Assembly (NCBI GenBank): GCA_036009625.1 | Contig: DASYLJ010000006.1 | Location: forward strand, 27,500-91,499 | From: DASYLJ01 sp036009625 | GTDB lineage: Bacteria; Desulfobacterota; Binatia; DP-6 | DNA length: 64,000 nucleotides | Direction: 5' to 3' | The notes under the pieces: generated by a model | What the model was told of the DNA's origin: nothing | What the model saw: the letters and a program-made list of their open reading frames with translations, nothing else | Databases searched by the model: none | Part shown: positions 32,114 through 40,132 of the stretch, piece after piece | How the letters are laid out: the number at the start of each line of letters is the position of its first letter | How positions within the stretch are numbered: the first letter of the stretch is position 1 | Made by a program: the position numbers and the translations under genes

Positions 32114-34456
32114 ATGATTCGTCACATCGGCTCGAGCCTGGCACTGGTCCTCATCCTCGTCACGACGGCGTCCGCCGTCACCTTCACCGTGAATTCGACG
32201 ACCGACGCCGTCGACGCCACGCCCGGCGACGGCACGTGCGCCGCGGCGGGCGGCGCGTGCACGCTGCGCGCCGCCGTGCAGGAAGCGAACGCGCTCGCCG
32301 GTGCCGACGAGATCTCGCTACCGGCCGGCACCTTCCTGCTCTCCCTGGTGGGCTCCGGAGAGGACGCCGCGGCAACCGGCGACCTCGACGTCACCCAGCC
32401 GCTCACCGTCACCGGCGCGAGTGCCGCCACGACCATCATCGACGGGCTCGGCTCCGATCGCATCTTCCACGTGGTCGCCGGCCAGGCGCTCACGGTCCGC
32501 ACGCTCACCGTCCGCAATGGCAAAGAGATCGGCAACGGCGGCGGCATCGTCGCCGAAGCCGGCGTGCCGCTCACCATCGCGGACGTCACGTTCCACGGCA
32601 ATCGGGCCGACAGCGGCGGCGCCATCTTCACCATCGGCACCGCAATGGTCGTCACCGGCAGCCGCTTCGAGAGCAATGTCGTGACCTCGAGTGGTGGAGC
32701 GGTCGCCGTGTCCGCGACGACGAACCCACTGGACATCCGTGACTCCACCTTCGAGAACAACTCGGCTGCGGGAGGCACTGGCGGCGCCCTGATCTATGGC
32801 GGCACCGGCACCGTGACGATCGCCGGATCCACCTTCCACGGCGACAGCGCGGAAACAGCCGGCGCCATGGCCATCATCTCGGCGAGTGCCGTCTCCATCA
32901 CCGACACCGTGGTGGAGAACGCCTCCGCGAGCGGCGCCGGCGGCAACGTCGGCGGCATCTATCTGAACGGCGTCGGCAGCGCGACGCTCTCTGCCCTCGC
33001 GGTCCGCGGCAACGACTCCGCCAACACCGGCGGCGGGCTCGTGTGCGTCGCGACCGGCAACGTCACCCTCACGGACTCGACCATCGAGGACAACACGTCG
33101 ATCGACGACGCCGGGGGGATCTACGTCGTCAGCAGCGCGGGCAACGTGACGATCGAGCGCACCGTGATTCGCAACAACCGCTCCCTCGACGGCACCGCCG
33201 GCGGCGGGCTGGTCCAGACCGCGATGGTCCTGACCGTGCGCGACGTCACGGTGGCCGACAACTCCGCCGCCTCGAGCCTGGGAGGATTCCAGGCCACTGC
33301 CGCCGGCAGCATCGTCGTCGAGCGGTCGCGCTTCACCGGCAACCACACCGGCGCCGTCGTCGGCGGCGTGTATCTCACGTCCCCCGGGACGGTGTCGTTC
33401 ACCGACAGTACGGTCCAGGCCAACGAGGCGCTCGACAACGTCGCGGGTGCGTATCTCGTCAGCGGCGGCGGCGTCACCGTGACCGGCAGCACCTTCGCCG
33501 ACAACATGGCGTTCGGCTCCGGCATCTCGGGCGGGCTGTACCTCGCCGGCGCAGCGTCGACCGTCACCAACAGCACGTTCTCCAACAACTTCGCGTTGGT
33601 GTCGGCGGCAGGGCTGTACACCTCGGGCAGTCCGGTCGTGGTCACCAACTCCACCTTCGTCGGCAACACCGCCGGCGGCGCGGGAGCGGCCATCCTGGCC
33701 GCCGGCGCCACGGTCACGCTCCGCTCGACCGTGATCGGGGCGAGCGACACGCCGAGCTGCGTCGCCGCGCTCCTCTCCGACGGCGACAACGTCGACCAGG
33801 ACGGCAGCTGTCTGCTCACGGGCGCACGTGATCGCAGCGGCCTCGATCCGCTGCTCGGGCCGCTCGCGGACAACGGGGGTCCGACGCTCACGCACGAGCC
33901 GCTCGCGGGCAGCCCGCTCATCGACGGCGTCGGTGGCGGTGCCTGCCCCGTCACCGATCAGCGCGGCGTCGCCCGGCCCACGGACGGCAACAGCGACGGT
34001 AGCGCCGTCTGCGACATCGGCGCCGTCGAGTTCGTCGACGAGTGCCCGACCGATCCCGACAAGCGCCTGCCCGGCGTCTGCGGGTGCGGCGTGCCAGACG
34101 TCGACGCCAACACGAACGGCGCCGTCGATTGCCTCGTCAACGCCGAGCTGAAGGCACGCATCGTCACCGCGCGTACCGTGATGTCGAGCCTCACCGGCGT
34201 GAAGAGCGACGCCGAGACGGCGGCGAAGGCGCAGCTCACCGAGCTGGCCGACGGCATCCTCGCCTACTGCACGACGAACGAGGCGACGATCGTCCTCGGC
34301 GATCCGTCGGCGAAGCTCGTGAAGCTCGCCAAGAAGGTGCGCAAGGCGCTGCGCGCGACGCGCAAGGGCAAGGGCACCGCGCTGGTGAAGAAGCAGACCC
34401 GCGCCGGCAAGGCCCTCGACGCGCTCGACGTGGCGGTGGCCCCTCAGGCGACGTGA
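32114..34456 (+). CDS. CSLREA-domain beta-helix exoprotein, copy 2
   Basis: This 780-residue protein has the same layout as the preceding gene. It has a signal peptide (IRHIGSSLALVLILVTTASA), the CSLREA module (CTLRAAVQEANALAGADEIS), a divergent beta-helix, the DRSGLDPLLGPLADNGGP segment and the same basic C-terminal domain (ELKARIVTARTVMSSLTGVK). The ends are strongly conserved between the two copies while the helix turns differ, suggesting tandem duplication with selection on the variable surface. The ATG is preceded by a GAGGAGG ribosome site. Its last 13 bp overlap the end of the convergent hydrolase gene. Confidence 0.85.
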   Translation: MIRHIGSSLALVLILVTTASAVTFTVNSTTDAVDATPGDGTCAAAGGACTLRAAVQEANALAGADEISLPAGTFLLSLVGSGEDAAATGDLDVTQPLTVTGASAATTIIDGLGSDRIFHVVAGQALTVRTLTVRNGKEIGNGGGIVAEAGVPLTIADVTFHGNRADSGGAIFTIGTAMVVTGSRFESNVVTSSGGAVAVSATTNPLDIRDSTFENNSAAGGTGGALIYGGTGTVTIAGSTFHGDSAETAGAMAIISASAVSITDTVVENASASGAGGNVGGIYLNGVGSATLSALAVRGNDSANTGGGLVCVATGNVTLTDSTIEDNTSIDDAGGIYVVSSAGNVTIERTVIRNNRSLDGTAGGGLVQTAMVLTVRDVTVADNSAASSLGGFQATAAGSIVVERSRFTGNHTGAVVGGVYLTSPGTVSFTDSTVQANEALDNVAGAYLVSGGGVTVTGSTFADNMAFGSGISGGLYLAGAASTVTNSTFSNNFALVSAAGLYTSGSPVVVTNSTFVGNTAGGAGAAILAAGATVTLRSTVIGASDTPSCVAALLSDGDNVDQDGSCLLTGARDRSGLDPLLGPLADNGGPTLTHEPLAGSPLIDGVGGGACPVTDQRGVARPTDGNSDGSAVCDIGAVEFVDECPTDPDKRLPGVCGCGVPDVDANTNGAVDCLVNAELKARIVTARTVMSSLTGVKSDAETAAKAQLTELADGILAYCTTNEATIVLGDPSAKLVKLAKKVRKALRATRKGKGTALVKKQTRAGKALDALDVAVAPQAT

Positions 34457-35313
34457 GTCCGCAGCTCGAGGCGCACCAGATCGGACGCCTCGAGCTGCGG
34501 CCAATGCCCGACGTCGGCGAGCTGCAGGAGCGGCGCGTCCGGCATCCGTTCCGCGATGCGTTCCGCCATGTGCGCGCCCGACACCGGGTCGAGCATGCCC
34601 CACACGAACGCACGCGGCACCGTCGCCGTCTCGAGCGCCGTCACCCAACGGCTCGTGTGCTGCGCGCGATCGCGGATGTACTGGATCAGCCGGTGACCGA
34701 TACGATGTCCGTCGCGCCGGGATACGGCCAGCCACTGCTGGTGCAGGAGCGCGTCGGTGGGCTGGCGTCCATACGTGGCCCGCATCGACTGCGCGAACGT
34801 CTCCTCGCCGAGCATGCGACCGACCTGCGGTCCGAGCTCGGGGTCGAGCAGCGCCAGCTGTCCGGGGAGCGGCCGGTGCAGCTCGGGATAGAGGCCACCG
34901 TTCAGGAAGACGACGTTCGTGATCGTCGCCGCGAGGCTGCCGCCCTGCTGGCGCGCGAGCAGCTCCTGGGCCACCGACACGCCGTAGTCGTGCGCGACCA
35001 GCGCCGTCTGCGTGATGCCGTGATGACGCCAGAGCGCTTCGGTGAGGTCGGCCTGCTCGTGGATCGTGTAGTCGTGATCGTCCGGCTTGTCGGAGTCGCC
35101 GAACCCGAGCAGGTCGAACGCGAGGACCCGCCGGCGGGCGGTCAGGTCGCCCCACAGCGGCGCCCAGTCCGCCGACGAGGTGGGGAAGCCGTGCACCAGC
35201 GTGCACCACTGACCGGGGCCAGCGGTGCGGACGAAGATGTCGCGACGGCCCCCGGGAAGGTCGATCGGGATACGCGAGCCGCCGGCGAGCCAGTCGTCGA
35301 AGGTGATCTCCAT
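34444..35313 (-). CDS. Alpha/beta hydrolase with Asp nucleophile (epoxide hydrolase / haloalkane dehalogenase branch)
   Basis: This 289-residue hydrolase has HGFP at 41-44 (oxyanion hole), the nucleophile elbow VAHDYGVSVAQE with Asp109, and the catalytic His in DVGHWPQLE near residue 276. An aspartate rather than serine at the elbow marks the epoxide hydrolase / haloalkane dehalogenase branch. No signal peptide is present, so it is cytoplasmic. It overlaps the end of the CSLREA copy 2 gene by 13 bp (convergent) and lies 44 bp downstream of the MFS gene on the same strand. The substrate is unknown. Confidence 0.86.
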   Translation of the reverse strand: MEITFDDWLAGGSRIPIDLPGGRRDIFVRTAGPGQWCTLVHGFPTSSADWAPLWGDLTARRRVLAFDLLGFGDSDKPDDHDYTIHEQADLTEALWRHHGITQTALVAHDYGVSVAQELLARQQGGSLAATITNVVFLNGGLYPELHRPLPGQLALLDPELGPQVGRMLGEETFAQSMRATYGRQPTDALLHQQWLAVSRRDGHRIGHRLIQYIRDRAQHTSRWVTALETATVPRAFVWGMLDPVSGAHMAERIAERMPDAPLLQLADVGHWPQLEASDLVRLELRTHVA

Positions 35314-35357
35314 GCCCGACTTCTACGCCGGCGCACTGCGGTGAGCGATGGCCTTCG

Positions 35358-36710
35358 TCACCGCGTCCCCTTGGCCTCCGCCACCCCCCGCATCGCCACC
35401 AGCGCCACCAACCCCGCCGCGACCGCCGCCGCGTTCACCGACGCGATGCCCATGGCCACCGTACCGCCATCGGCCGCGAGCCTGGCCAACAGGTCGCCGC
35501 CGAGACCCGTACCGAGCGCGATCGCGAGCGCATTCGCGATCTGCATCGTGGCGGACACCTCGCCTTCCCGGCCGTCGGGGGCGCTCTCGAGGATGGCGAG
35601 CGTCGTCACCGGATAGACGATGCCGATGCCGAGTCCGGCAAACGTCCACGCCACGACGGTGATCCACGTCGGCAGCCCCGGCACGAGCGGCGCCGACGCC
35701 GATGCGAGGCCGATCACGAGCAGCGTCAGACCGGTGCGCAGCAACGCGCGACGCGTCCACCGACCGGCGAGCCGGGCCTGGACCCATGAGCCCGCCGACC
35801 ACGACAGCGTGCCCACGGTGAGCGCAGTGGCGATGACGGCGTTGCCGGCGTGACGAACGTCGGCGATGGCCAGGGGCAGGAACGCCTCAACCGCGAAGAA
35901 CGCGAAGTTCACCAGCGCCAGCACCGCGATGGCGGCCGGCAGGCCGGCGCGAGCGCGCAGCGTGCCCGCCGGCAGCAGGCGCAGCAGCGCGAACGACGCC
36001 ACGACGATGCCGACGATCGCGAGCCCCACCGTGAGCACGGGCTGGGTACTGCGTACGGCGAGCAGGGTCATCGTCACCCCCGCTGCCACCAGCATCGCGT
36101 CGCGCACGCGCCCCGTGGACGGCGGCGCATCGCTCGCCGCCGACGCCCGCAGGGTACGCAAGCCACCCAATGCCAGGCCGCACGCCACGACGGTGAGCGG
36201 CACGAGGCCGAGGAACACCGCGCGCCACCCCGCCGCACGCGCGACGCCGGCCGCGACCGCGGGCCCGAACAGGCCGGGCACCACCCAGGCGCTGGCGAGC
36301 AGCGCCAGCATCCCCGGCTGCTCCGACGCGGGATACGCACGCGCGACCGCCACGTAGGCGACCGACGACAGCGCCGCGGCACCCGCACCCTGCACCACCC
36401 GACCCGTCACCAGGACCGCCATGCTCGGCGCGAGCCCTGCGACGATCAGTCCGGCCGTGAAGAGGACCGCCCCAACGACGAAGGGCGGTCCCGGACCGCG
36501 CCGGTCGGCGGCACGACCGGCGAGCGGAATCGCAGCCAGGTTCGCCAGCATGAAGCCGCTGAACACCCAGCCGTACTGCGCGAGCCCGCCGATCTCGCGC
36601 ACGGTCTCCGGAAGAATCGTCGCAACCGCCAACGCTTCGAAGGCGGTGACCGACACGGTGAGCACGAGGCCCACCGTCAGTGCGCGTCGTCCCGGCGGGA
36701 CGGACGTCAC
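35358..36710 (-). CDS. MFS drug/metabolite exporter
   Basis: This 450-residue transporter has about 12-14 membrane segments. LAAIPLAGRAADRRGPGPPF is the MFS loop 2-3 motif, and RVVQGAGAAALSSVAYVAVA with AGWRAVFLGLVP are typical of DHA-type exporters. The start is GTG 36710, overlapping the upstream stop by 4 bases (GTGA), so translation is coupled to the Cys-rich secreted protein gene. No ATG fits before the first helix. The substrate is unknown; no regulator is adjacent. Confidence 0.86.
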   Translation of the reverse strand: MTSVPPGRRALTVGLVLTVSVTAFEALAVATILPETVREIGGLAQYGWVFSGFMLANLAAIPLAGRAADRRGPGPPFVVGAVLFTAGLIVAGLAPSMAVLVTGRVVQGAGAAALSSVAYVAVARAYPASEQPGMLALLASAWVVPGLFGPAVAAGVARAAGWRAVFLGLVPLTVVACGLALGGLRTLRASAASDAPPSTGRVRDAMLVAAGVTMTLLAVRSTQPVLTVGLAIVGIVVASFALLRLLPAGTLRARAGLPAAIAVLALVNFAFFAVEAFLPLAIADVRHAGNAVIATALTVGTLSWSAGSWVQARLAGRWTRRALLRTGLTLLVIGLASASAPLVPGLPTWITVVAWTFAGLGIGIVYPVTTLAILESAPDGREGEVSATMQIANALAIALGTGLGGDLLARLAADGGTVAMGIASVNAAAVAAGLVALVAMRGVAEAKGTR

Positions 36711-37075
36711 TTACCGGCGGCGCCCGACTGGATCATCGCCGTCTTGCAGCCGTCCGACAGCTGGGACGCATGCTCGACGAGACACGCCTTCACCTTCGCG
36801 CGATCCTGGCCGGCGCTCTTGCAGAGCTTCATGGCGTCGCCACGGCACGCATCGGCCGCCGACGGCGGACCGGCGGACACCCCGATGGCCGCCTTGCAGC
36901 CCGGCGTCAGCGCGTCCTTGTGTGCCTGGAGACACTTGAGCAGGCGGCCGCCACCCGGCGGCGTGCCCTTGCAGTGCGTCTCGACGTCGGGCGCGCAGGC
37001 GGCGAGTTGTGCCGAGGCCTTCCCGTGGAGCAGGCACGCGAGCGCGCCGGCGGCGAGGATCAAGTGTCGCATCAT
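36707..37075 (-). CDS. Small secreted cysteine-rich repeat (GLG1-like) protein
   Basis: This 122-residue protein has a signal peptide (MRHLILAAGALACLLHGKAS) and two GLG1-type cysteine-rich repeats: CAPDVETHCKG...LLKCLQAHKDALTPGC and CRGDAMKLCKS...VKACLVEHASQLSDGC. Each has four cysteines. GGGAG lies 8 nt before ATG 37075; a second ATG follows immediately. It overlaps the MFS exporter start by 4 nt, an unusual coupling of an exported binding protein with an inner-membrane exporter. Function is unknown. Confidence 0.75.
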   Translation of the reverse strand: MMRHLILAAGALACLLHGKASAQLAACAPDVETHCKGTPPGGGRLLKCLQAHKDALTPGCKAAIGVSAGPPSAADACRGDAMKLCKSAGQDRAKVKACLVEHASQLSDGCKTAMIQSGAAGK

Positions 37076-37089
37076 TGGCAGTTCTCCCG

Positions 37090-38583
37090 TCACCACGTGG
37101 TGGGTTTGTAGTCCTTCAGGAAGAGACCCCAGACGTGCGTTCCGCTGTTCAGTCCGGAGAAGATCGGATCGAGGATGCGTGCTGCGCCGTCGACGACGTC
37201 GAGCGGCGGCGAGAAGCCGGTGTCGTCGCGCTTGCGGATGGCGAGCGCCGCCGGATCTTCGTCGGTGATCCAGCCGGTGTCGACGCTGTTCATGTGGATG
37301 CCGTCGCGAACATAGTCCACCGCAGACGTCCGCGTCATCATGTTGAGCGCGGCCTTGGCCATGTTGGTGTGCGGATGACGGTCGGTCTTGTACTGCCGGT
37401 AGAACTGCCCCTCCATCGCCGACACGTTGACGATGTGTTTGTCTCCCGTGCGACGGCGCGTCATCAGCTCCTTCAGTCGCGCGTTGAGCACGAAGGGCGC
37501 GACCGCGTTGACGAGATGCACCTCGAGCAGCTCGACCGCCGGCACCTCGGCCATGGTGAGCCGCCAGCTGTTGCGGTCGCGCAGATCGACCTGCTGCAGG
37601 TCGGCGTCGAGCTGACCCGCGGGGAAGATGTCGTGGCTGCGCTGCAGGTCGTCGGCGAGGAGTGCCACCTGGCTGGCCCGCGCCGAGTCGATCATCGCAG
37701 GCCTCTCGCTCGCGACGATGCCCTCGGTGAGGCGCTCGTGTCCGGCCAGCAGCCGGCGCTCGGCCGCGGGCAACACGGCCGCGGTCTCGGTGGCGAGGAG
37801 ATGATCGTAGAACCCCGCCGGCCGACGCACCGTCTGGCAGGCATTGTTGAGCAGGAAGTCGAGGCCGTCGAAGTGCGCGAGGATCTCGCGGCAGAACGTC
37901 TCGACGCTGGGCGTGTGACGGAGGTCGACGCCGTAGACCGCGAGCCGATCGCCCCAGTCGGCGAAGTCGGGCTCGCGCGCGTAGCGTTGCGCGGCGTCGC
38001 GCGGGAATCGCGTCGTGGCGATGACGCGCGCGCCGGCGCGCAGCAGCATGATCGACGCCTGGTAGCCGATCTTGACGCGCGCCCCGGTGACGAGCGCGGT
38101 GCGGCCGCGCAGGTCGGCGGTCTGATGGCGCTTCGCCCAGTTGAAGTCGGCGCATGCCGTGCACATGCCGTCGTAGAAGTGGTGCAGCTGCGAGAACTCG
38201 CGCTTGCAGACGTAGCATTTGCGCGGCTCGACGAGACCGGCCGGCGCTGGTGGCGCGTCGCTCGATGCCGTCGCCTCGATCTCGGGGCGCGGCGTCGGAT
38301 AGACCGCCATGCGACGCAGCTCGCGGATGCCGGTGCGCTCGAGGACGGCGGCATCGGCCTCGCGGACCGCCGCGCGCTCCTTCTGCTTACGCACTTTGCC
38401 GAGGCGGCGCTGGGCGCCTTTGTCGGGACGCGACACCCGCCCGGCGGCGATGAGGAGCCGTTCGCGCAGCGGCAGGTCGACGTCGGAGAGCAGGCCGCGA
38501 TCGCCATCGATGCGCTCGAGCAGCTCGATGCAGCGGCGGACGTCGGCGAGGAGAGGCGATTCTTCGGAAGAGGGTCCGGTCAC
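37090..38583 (-). CDS. Large SDR-fold protein with N-terminal zinc-binding segment and missing catalytic tyrosine
   Basis: This protein of about 497 residues begins with a helical charged region and a four-cysteine segment (CYVCKREFSQLHHFYDGMC then TAC), likely to bind zinc. A Rossmann SDR domain follows: TALVTGARVKIGYQASIMLL, DFLLNNACQTVRRP, HIVNVSAMEGQFY. At the active site the expected YxxxK reads TNMAK, so the catalytic Tyr is replaced although Lys is kept. Oxidoreductase activity is therefore uncertain. The start is uncertain: GTG 38583 gives MTGPSSEE, and GTG 38640 would add 19 residues. It ends 14 bp upstream of the Cys-rich gene, so it may lead that operon. Confidence 0.78.
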   Translation of the reverse strand: MTGPSSEESPLLADVRRCIELLERIDGDRGLLSDVDLPLRERLLIAAGRVSRPDKGAQRRLGKVRKQKERAAVREADAAVLERTGIRELRRMAVYPTPRPEIEATASSDAPPAPAGLVEPRKCYVCKREFSQLHHFYDGMCTACADFNWAKRHQTADLRGRTALVTGARVKIGYQASIMLLRAGARVIATTRFPRDAAQRYAREPDFADWGDRLAVYGVDLRHTPSVETFCREILAHFDGLDFLLNNACQTVRRPAGFYDHLLATETAAVLPAAERRLLAGHERLTEGIVASERPAMIDSARASQVALLADDLQRSHDIFPAGQLDADLQQVDLRDRNSWRLTMAEVPAVELLEVHLVNAVAPFVLNARLKELMTRRRTGDKHIVNVSAMEGQFYRQYKTDRHPHTNMAKAALNMMTRTSAVDYVRDGIHMNSVDTGWITDEDPAALAIRKRDDTGFSPPLDVVDGAARILDPIFSGLNSGTHVWGLFLKDYKPTTW

Positions 38584-38655
38584 GACCGCGCACCCTAGCG
38601 CGAGAAGGCGTCTCGGGGCGAGCCGTCCCGTCAGGCACACGGTACCGGTGTAGCG

Positions 38656-39210
38656 CTAGCGGGCGGGGAACTCCTTCAGCACGTCGTGGACGGCGTCGTC
38701 GACGCGACCGAGCCGACGCTCGAGCGAGATGTGGGGGAGCAGCCGCGCCTCGGCCGCCCCGAGCCAGATGACTTGGTGGCGACTGGCGTCGAGCACGGCG
38801 AGAAAGAGCGTGCCGGTGTCGTAGTCGTCGCTGTAGACCGCGTAGCCGCCCTGCCACCCGCTCCACCATCCCGTGCCCCAGGGCGCGAAGGTCGGATCGC
38901 CGCGCATCTCGGACGCCGGCCGCGACGTGATGCGCCAGTTGAGCAGGAAGTCCGCGGATCGTCCGTCGGGCGCCGGCGTATAACCCTTGGCCTGCAGCTC
39001 CTTCTCCACGTCCGTCCGGATCCGCTTGTCGACGGCGCGATCCTGCGTGACCTGATCGGCGGGCGCCGCCTCGGCGATCGGAAGCCACGCGAACGTGCGC
39101 AGCGTCTTGAAGTCCTGGCTGGGATCCTGACGCGTGCGGACGGTGAACTGGCTGCACGCGGTGACACCGAGCGCCAGAGCGAGCAACGTGACGGACGTGA
39201 GGCTTCGCAT
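38656..39210 (-). CDS. DUF4136 lipoprotein
   Basis: This 184-residue protein has a lipoprotein signal (SLTSVTLLALALGVTACSQF; lipobox VTAC). The mature part fits DUF4136: FKTLRTFAWLP near the start, IRTDVEKELQAKGYTPAPDG, ADFLLNWRI and GTLFLAVLDASRHQVIWLGA. It is probably anchored in the outer membrane. ATG 39210 begins the signal; the longer frame has no better start. It lies 63 bp downstream of an ECF sigma-factor gene on the same strand and may be one of its targets or a co-transcribed partner. Confidence 0.82.
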   Translation of the reverse strand: MRSLTSVTLLALALGVTACSQFTVRTRQDPSQDFKTLRTFAWLPIAEAAPADQVTQDRAVDKRIRTDVEKELQAKGYTPAPDGRSADFLLNWRITSRPASEMRGDPTFAPWGTGWWSGWQGGYAVYSDDYDTGTLFLAVLDASRHQVIWLGAAEARLLPHISLERRLGRVDDAVHDVLKEFPAR

Positions 39211-39273
39211 GGCCCGCGTCGTTAGCAAGCGCGACGGCCAATTGCCATCGCGCACGGGGCGGGAATGCCCGCG

Positions 39274-39834
39274 TCAGGTGAGGTGGCAGCGCAGGGCCTT
39301 GTACGCCCGATGGGCCCGCACCTTGAGCGCACCGGGGGTGGTCCCGCTGCGGAACGCGGCGGCCTCCACCGACAGACCGTCCACCTGGAGCAGCTCGAAC
39401 GCCTCGCGTTGCCGTGCCGGGAGGGCCTGCATCGCGCGCGCGAAGTCGACCAGCCCTTCCAGGTCGGCGAGCCGACCGCACCCATGGCGACCGTCCGTCA
39501 CCATCTGGTCCGCGCCCTCCAGCTCGTCGTGGATGCTGGCGTCGGGCGTCCGACGCCGATGATCGACCGCCGCGTGGAGCGCGATGGTGAAGGCCCACGG
39601 CTCGACCGGGCGCACGGGATCATACGTGTGCCGCGAGCGGTGCAGGTTCATGAACGCATCCTGCAGGACGTCGGGCGCATCGTCGGTGTTCGACAGGCGG
39701 CGGCGCAGGTAGGTGAGGAGCAGCGGCGTGATGTCTCGCACGAACGCGTCGTAGGCTTGCGCGTCACCGGACTGCGCAGCGATCATCCACTCCCGGCGTT
39801 GCTCGGATCGCGTGACGCTGGCAGCGGTGCGCAT
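39274..39834 (-). CDS. ECF-family RNA polymerase sigma factor
   Basis: This 186-residue protein has region 2 (DAFVRDITPLLLTYLRRRLS, DAPDVLQDAFMNLHRSRHTY) and region 4 (LPARQREAFELLQVDGLSVE, SGTTPGALKVRAHRAYKALR), the standard two-domain ECF layout. ATG 39834 gives the usual length; the longer frame upstream adds no conserved sequence. No anti-sigma factor is adjacent, but a lipoprotein gene follows 63 bp downstream. The 298-bp gap to the divergent beta-helix gene contains a large imperfect palindrome that may regulate one or both. Confidence 0.88.
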   Translation of the reverse strand: MRTAASVTRSEQRREWMIAAQSGDAQAYDAFVRDITPLLLTYLRRRLSNTDDAPDVLQDAFMNLHRSRHTYDPVRPVEPWAFTIALHAAVDHRRRTPDASIHDELEGADQMVTDGRHGCGRLADLEGLVDFARAMQALPARQREAFELLQVDGLSVEAAAFRSGTTPGALKVRAHRAYKALRCHLT

Positions 39835-39976
39835 GCCGGTCGTAGGAGCACGGCTCGTGCCGACGAATTTCCGCGTCCGCACGTGGGGACGCTCGGCACG
39901 CATTCGCGTCGCAACGATCCGGCCCCGCTGGGCGATGGCCGGAATGCCCAAGCCGCGTGTGCGATTGCCGGGTACC

Positions 39977-40018
39977 GGGTCGTTTCGACACGCCGATCGA
40001 CCCGTGTCGTCTCGACCC
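39977..40018. promoter_or_regulatory. Imperfect 16-bp inverted repeat
   Basis: GGGTCGTTTCGACACG (39977-39992) and CGTGTCGTCTCGACCC (40003-40018) match at 13 of 16 positions as inverted arms around 10 nt. It sits mid-way between the divergent ECF sigma gene and the beta-helix gene, and may be an operator or an ECF-dependent promoter element. Confidence 0.35.
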
Positions 40019-40096
40019 GCTTCAGCACAGCGCATGGGTTCCCGGAGACCCGGGCATCGATGGCCCGGATTCCGTCGTCAGACGCGACGATTCCCC

Positions 40097-40126
40097 TTGA
40101 CGCGTCGCAGCCATCCCGTCTCAAAT
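40097..40126 (+). promoter_or_regulatory. Promoter with near-leaderless start
   Basis: TTGACG at 40097-40102, an 18-nt spacer and TCAAAT at 40121-40126 end 6 nt before ATG 40133. Confidence 0.4.
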
Positions 40127-40132
40127 GCCGGG

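Larger units (their letters stand above)
29746..34456 (+). repeat. Tandem gene duplication of CSLREA exoproteins
   Basis: Two adjacent genes of 784 and 780 codons are separated by 13 bp. They share collinear N-terminal (~120 residues) and C-terminal (~200 residues) regions of high similarity; the middle is more diverged. Confidence 0.85.
39835..40132. other. Divergent intergenic region with large imperfect palindrome
   Basis: This 298-bp stretch has no convincing gene. It holds the minus-strand ECF sigma start region, an imperfect inverted repeat at 39977-40018 and the plus-strand promoter at 40097-40126. Open frames crossing it are GC-driven. Confidence 0.6.

Noticed and set aside
32318..35209. 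Minus-strand frame of 963 codons across the CSLREA copy 2 and hydrolase genes
   Set aside because: It crosses two well-supported genes on opposite strands and contains no recognisable domain.
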